Source: Deltaproteobacteria bacterium
GTDB taxonomy: Bacteria > Desulfobacterota > DSM-4660 > Desulfatiglandales > HGW-15
NCBI GenBank assembly: GCA_016929815.1
Contig: JAFGIC010000013.1
Location: 1 to 6,689, forward strand
Length of the DNA: 6,689 nucleotides
Direction: 5' to 3'
Part shown: one piece after another, positions 4,449 to 6,689 of the stretch
Position numbering within the stretch: the stretch's first letter is position 1
Layout of the letters: each line of letters begins with the position of its first letter
Notes under the pieces: model-generated
The model's database searches: none
What the model was told of the DNA's origin: nothing
Seen by the model: only the letters and a program-made list of their open reading frames with translations
Translations under genes and position numbers: made by a program

Positions 4449-6428
4449 ATGTCAGAAGAGAAAAAGAAACAGGTTGAATCGGTTTATATGGAAAAAAGGG
4501 TCTTTGATCCGCCAAGGGAATTTTCACAGAATGCATACCTTAAGACTATGGACGAATATAAGAGTCTGTATAAAAGGTCTATCGAAGATCCCCAAGGCTT
4601 CTGGGGCGATATGGCTTCCGAACATATCGACTGGTTTAAAAAATGGGACGGTCCGGTTGAGGAATACAGCTTCAAGGATGATATATTTGTAAAGTATTTT
4701 GCCGGCGGCAAGCTTAATATTACCTATAACTGCCTTGACCGTCACCTGAACACGTGGCGTAAGAATAAAGCAGCCCTTATTTTCCAGGGTGAGCCCCTTG
4801 AGGAATCAACTACATATACCTACCAGGAGCTTCATCGTGAAGTCTGCAAGTTCGCCAATGTCCTTAAAAAACTCGGCGTAAAGAAGGGCGACCGCGTAGC
4901 AATCTATCTCCCGATGATCATGGAACTGGCCGTAGCAATGCTGGCATGCGCCCGCATCGGCGCGATCCACAGCATCGTATTCGGCGGTTTCAGCGCCGAG
5001 GCCTTGAGAGACAGGATCCAGGACTGTAAGGCGGAGACACTTGTAACATGCAACTGGGGATACCGTTCAGGCAAGGTTCTTTCCAGCAAGGACAACGCCG
5101 ATCAGGCACTTAAGCAATGCCCTACCGTTAAAAAATGCGTCATAGTCAACAGGATCGACAAGGAAACGAAAATGGTTGAGGGAAGAGATTTCTGGTGGCA
5201 TGACCTGATGAAGGATGCATCAGTAAAATGCGAGCCGGAATGGATGGATGCTGAAGATCCCCTCTTTATTCTCTACACAAGCGGCAGCACTGGAAAACCC
5301 AAGGGCGTTCTACATACGACTGCCGGATATCTCCTTTTCACAACCCTTACCATGAAATACGTCTTCGACATCAAGGATACAGATGTTTACTGGTGCACCG
5401 CCGACATCGGATGGGTAACAGGCCACAGCTATATCGTATATGGCCCTCTCTCGGTAGGCGCAACCTCCCTGATATTTGAGGGTGTTCCCAACTACCCGGC
5501 GAATGACCGTTTCTGGGAAGTCGTGGAAAAATACGGCGTCAATATATTCTATACGGCGCCGACAGCAATCAGGTCAATAATGAGGAACGGCGATGAATGG
5601 CCGAATAAAAGAGATTTGAGCAGTCTAAGGCTCCTGGGCAGCGTCGGCGAGCCTATCAACCCCGAGGCCTGGATGTGGTACTACCAGGTTATCGGAAAGG
5701 AAAGATGCCCCGTTACAGATACATGGTGGCAGACAGAGACAGGCGGTCACCTGATAGCAGGAATACCAGGGGCCATGAAGATGAAACCGGGCTCCGCCGG
5801 GTTCCCGTTCTTTGGCGTTGATCCTGTAATACTGAGACAGGATGAGTCCGAGGCCGATATCAATGAGGGCGGACACCTTTGTTTGAGAAAGCCTTGGCCG
5901 GGATTTATGAGATCTGTTTACGGCGATCCTGAACGCTTCAAGACCCAGTACTTTGTACAGCATCCGGGGACATACTTCTCCGGAGACGGCTGCAGAAAAG
6001 ACGAGGACGGCTTTTACTGGCTCATGGGACGTGTGGATGACGTTATCAATGTCTCCGGACACCGCCTTGGAACCGCCGAGATAGAAAGCGCGCTTGTTGC
6101 CCATGAGGCTGTCGCGGAATCCGCCGTTGTCGGATATCCCCATGACCTCAAGGGGCAGGGTATCTACGCCTTTGTAACATTGAAACAGGGTTATGAACCA
6201 AGTGAGGATATGAAAAAGGCACTGGTGGCCCACATAAGAAAAGAGATAGGGCCCATTGCAACGCCCGATAAGCTGCATTTTGCAGAAGGACTTCCTAAAA
6301 CCAGAAGCGGCAAGATCATGAGGAGGATCCTGAGAAAGATTGCTGAAGGAGAGATAGGTTCCCTCGGCGACACATCCACATTGGCTGACCCCAGCGTTGT
6401 AGATCAACTGGTTAAGGGAAGACAGTAA
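4449..6428 (+). CDS. acs: Acetyl-CoA synthetase (AMP-forming acetate-CoA ligase)
   Basis: This enzyme of 659 residues, full length for Acs, converts acetate, ATP and CoA to acetyl-CoA, AMP and pyrophosphate in the cytosol through an acetyl-adenylate. The N-terminal Acs extension (FWGDMASEHIDWFKKWD, 51-67) distinguishes it from generic acyl-CoA ligases. The P-loop-like motif YTSGSTGKPKG is at 276-286. The residues that form the small acetate pocket in characterised Acs enzymes are present: V323 and T324 in GWVTGHSY, V399 in GSVGEP, and W427 in DTWWQTETGG (424-433). The hinge GRVDDVINVSGHRLGTAEIE (527-546) allows domain rotation. K622 in TRSGKIMRRILR is the adenylation lysine, which in many bacteria is switched off by acetylation. 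GYRSGK (204-209) matches the CoA-contact region. It has its own promoter and leader and a strong terminator downstream. The OFA-type transporter following suggests coupled uptake and activation. Propionate may be a poorer substrate. Confidence 0.97.
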   Translation: MSEEKKKQVESVYMEKRVFDPPREFSQNAYLKTMDEYKSLYKRSIEDPQGFWGDMASEHIDWFKKWDGPVEEYSFKDDIFVKYFAGGKLNITYNCLDRHLNTWRKNKAALIFQGEPLEESTTYTYQELHREVCKFANVLKKLGVKKGDRVAIYLPMIMELAVAMLACARIGAIHSIVFGGFSAEALRDRIQDCKAETLVTCNWGYRSGKVLSSKDNADQALKQCPTVKKCVIVNRIDKETKMVEGRDFWWHDLMKDASVKCEPEWMDAEDPLFILYTSGSTGKPKGVLHTTAGYLLFTTLTMKYVFDIKDTDVYWCTADIGWVTGHSYIVYGPLSVGATSLIFEGVPNYPANDRFWEVVEKYGVNIFYTAPTAIRSIMRNGDEWPNKRDLSSLRLLGSVGEPINPEAWMWYYQVIGKERCPVTDTWWQTETGGHLIAGIPGAMKMKPGSAGFPFFGVDPVILRQDESEADINEGGHLCLRKPWPGFMRSVYGDPERFKTQYFVQHPGTYFSGDGCRKDEDGFYWLMGRVDDVINVSGHRLGTAEIESALVAHEAVAESAVVGYPHDLKGQGIYAFVTLKQGYEPSEDMKKALVAHIRKEIGPIATPDKLHFAEGLPKTRSGKIMRRILRKIAEGEIGSLGDTSTLADPSVVDQLVKGRQ

Positions 6429-6445
6429 TCTTAGCAATATCCCTG

Positions 6446-6503
6446 AAACGGGGTATCCCTTTATCTGTAATGTCAGATTTTATGGGATACCCCGTTTTAA
6501 TAA
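6446..6503 (+). terminator. Rho-independent terminator after acs
   Basis: A perfect 14-bp stem pairs 6446-6459 (AAACGGGGTATCCC) with 6484-6497 (GGGATACCCCGTTT). The 24-nt loop contains a nested 5-bp hairpin, ATCTG (6463-6467) with CAGAT (6474-6478). The tail is GTTTTAATAAA, so the T-run is only four long. It begins 17 nt after the acs stop. The A-run at the left base would also give T residues on the opposite strand, so it may act weakly both ways. Confidence 0.82.
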
Positions 6504-6514
6504 ATAGTTATAAA

Positions 6515-6519
6515 AGGAG
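6515..6519 (+). promoter_or_regulatory. Ribosome binding site of the MFS transporter gene
   Basis: AGGAG lies 6 nt before the ATG at 6526. It sits only 17 nt beyond the base of the acs terminator stem, leaving no room for a separate consensus promoter between terminator and start codon. Confidence 0.7.
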
Positions 6520-6525
6520 AATAAT

Positions 6526-6689
6526 ATGTCAGAACACGCTAAAAACAAGGGCTGGATGGTTACATTCAGCGGAACAGGCATAAATCTTGCGCTTGGCATT
6601 CTATATACATGGAGTATTTTTAAGGGGGCCATCAAAGACTCCATAGGTACCGGAGAAGGCCAATTTAATTGGGATCCTGCATCCCTTAA
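6526..6689 (+). CDS. OFA-family MFS transporter, N-terminal fragment (3' end outside window)
   Basis: The ATG at 6526 opens a frame that runs to the window edge: 54 complete codons plus two bases. The short charged N-terminus (MSEHAKNKGW) leads into the first membrane helix at about residues 11-32, which contains GTGINLALGILYTWSIF. This G-x-x-x-N-L-x-x-G-x-x-Y-x-W-S-x-F pattern is the characteristic first helix of the oxalate/formate antiporter (OFA) family. The FNWDPASL that follows fits the loop before helix 2, where members usually continue N-D-P-Y. Such carriers move small organic anions across the inner membrane. Given acs immediately upstream, acetate or another monocarboxylate is the likely cargo, but this is context only. 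Transcription may depend on read-through of the acs terminator. Confidence 0.8.
   Translation, partial: MSEHAKNKGWMVTFSGTGINLALGILYTWSIFKGAIKDSIGTGEGQFNWDPASL

Noticed and set aside
5625..6437. Long minus-strand open frame (270 codons) opposite the 3' half of acs
   Set aside because: It lies wholly antisense to clearly conserved acs motifs, shows no recognisable domain, and is explained by codon bias of the + strand gene.
6509..6514. TATAAA as a -10 box for the transporter gene
   Set aside because: Transcription would start about 5 nt from the ATG, beyond the ribosome binding site at 6515-6519, and the matching -35 would fall inside the terminator stem.
1..6689. Search for CRISPR arrays, tRNA genes, insertion sequences and direct repeats
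   Set aside because: No regularly spaced repeats, cloverleaf-like segments, transposase motifs or terminal inverted repeats were seen by eye.

Overview
The window reads as chromosomal DNA from a mid-GC bacterium, with all recognised genes on the + strand. Gene content suggests an anaerobe with molybdenum hydroxylases and acetate metabolism: a XdhC-type Moco chaperone, a SufS/SufU-type sulfur pair, an AMP-forming acetyl-CoA synthetase, and an OFA-family MFS carrier directly after it. A Desulfobacterota-like (Syntrophales-type) source is my best guess. It rests on gene neighbourhood and protein flavour only and is weak.

Region 1 (1-2880) is a tight operon. It holds the 3' end of a MobA/MocA-like nucleotidyltransferase, then a XdhC/CoxI-family protein, then a class V aminotransferase-fold cysteine desulfurase overlapping it by 22 bp, then a SufU-type sulfur acceptor/scaffold 3 nt further on. 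Together they look like a module that makes the pterin dinucleotide cofactor, carries it, and supplies sulfur for it. XdhC proteins are known to receive the terminal sulfido ligand of Moco from a cysteine desulfurase, so the order of genes is functionally suggestive.

Region 2 (2881-4099) is a THUMP-domain RNA methyltransferase of the RlmL type. It follows a 70-nt gap with a perfect TATAAT box embedded in a 7+3+7 dyad, so it is probably its own transcription unit.

Region 3 (4100-4448) is a 349-nt AT-rich gap. It contains a weak terminator-like hairpin, a near-consensus sigma-70 promoter (TTGACA-N17-TATATT), a leader of about 225 nt with mutually exclusive helices, and a minus-strand open stretch of 59 residues without a start codon that looks protein-like and may be a gene remnant.

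Region 4 (4449-6689) is acs (acetate to acetyl-CoA) with a strong Shine-Dalgarno sequence. A 14-bp perfect stem terminator follows, and then the first 54 codons of an OFA-type MFS transporter, cut by the window end. Uptake of a monocarboxylate, probably acetate, followed by activation is the natural reading.

I see no CRISPR array, tRNA, rRNA, insertion sequence or clearly new system. The most interesting items are the XdhC-desulfurase-SufU cassette and the acs leader.
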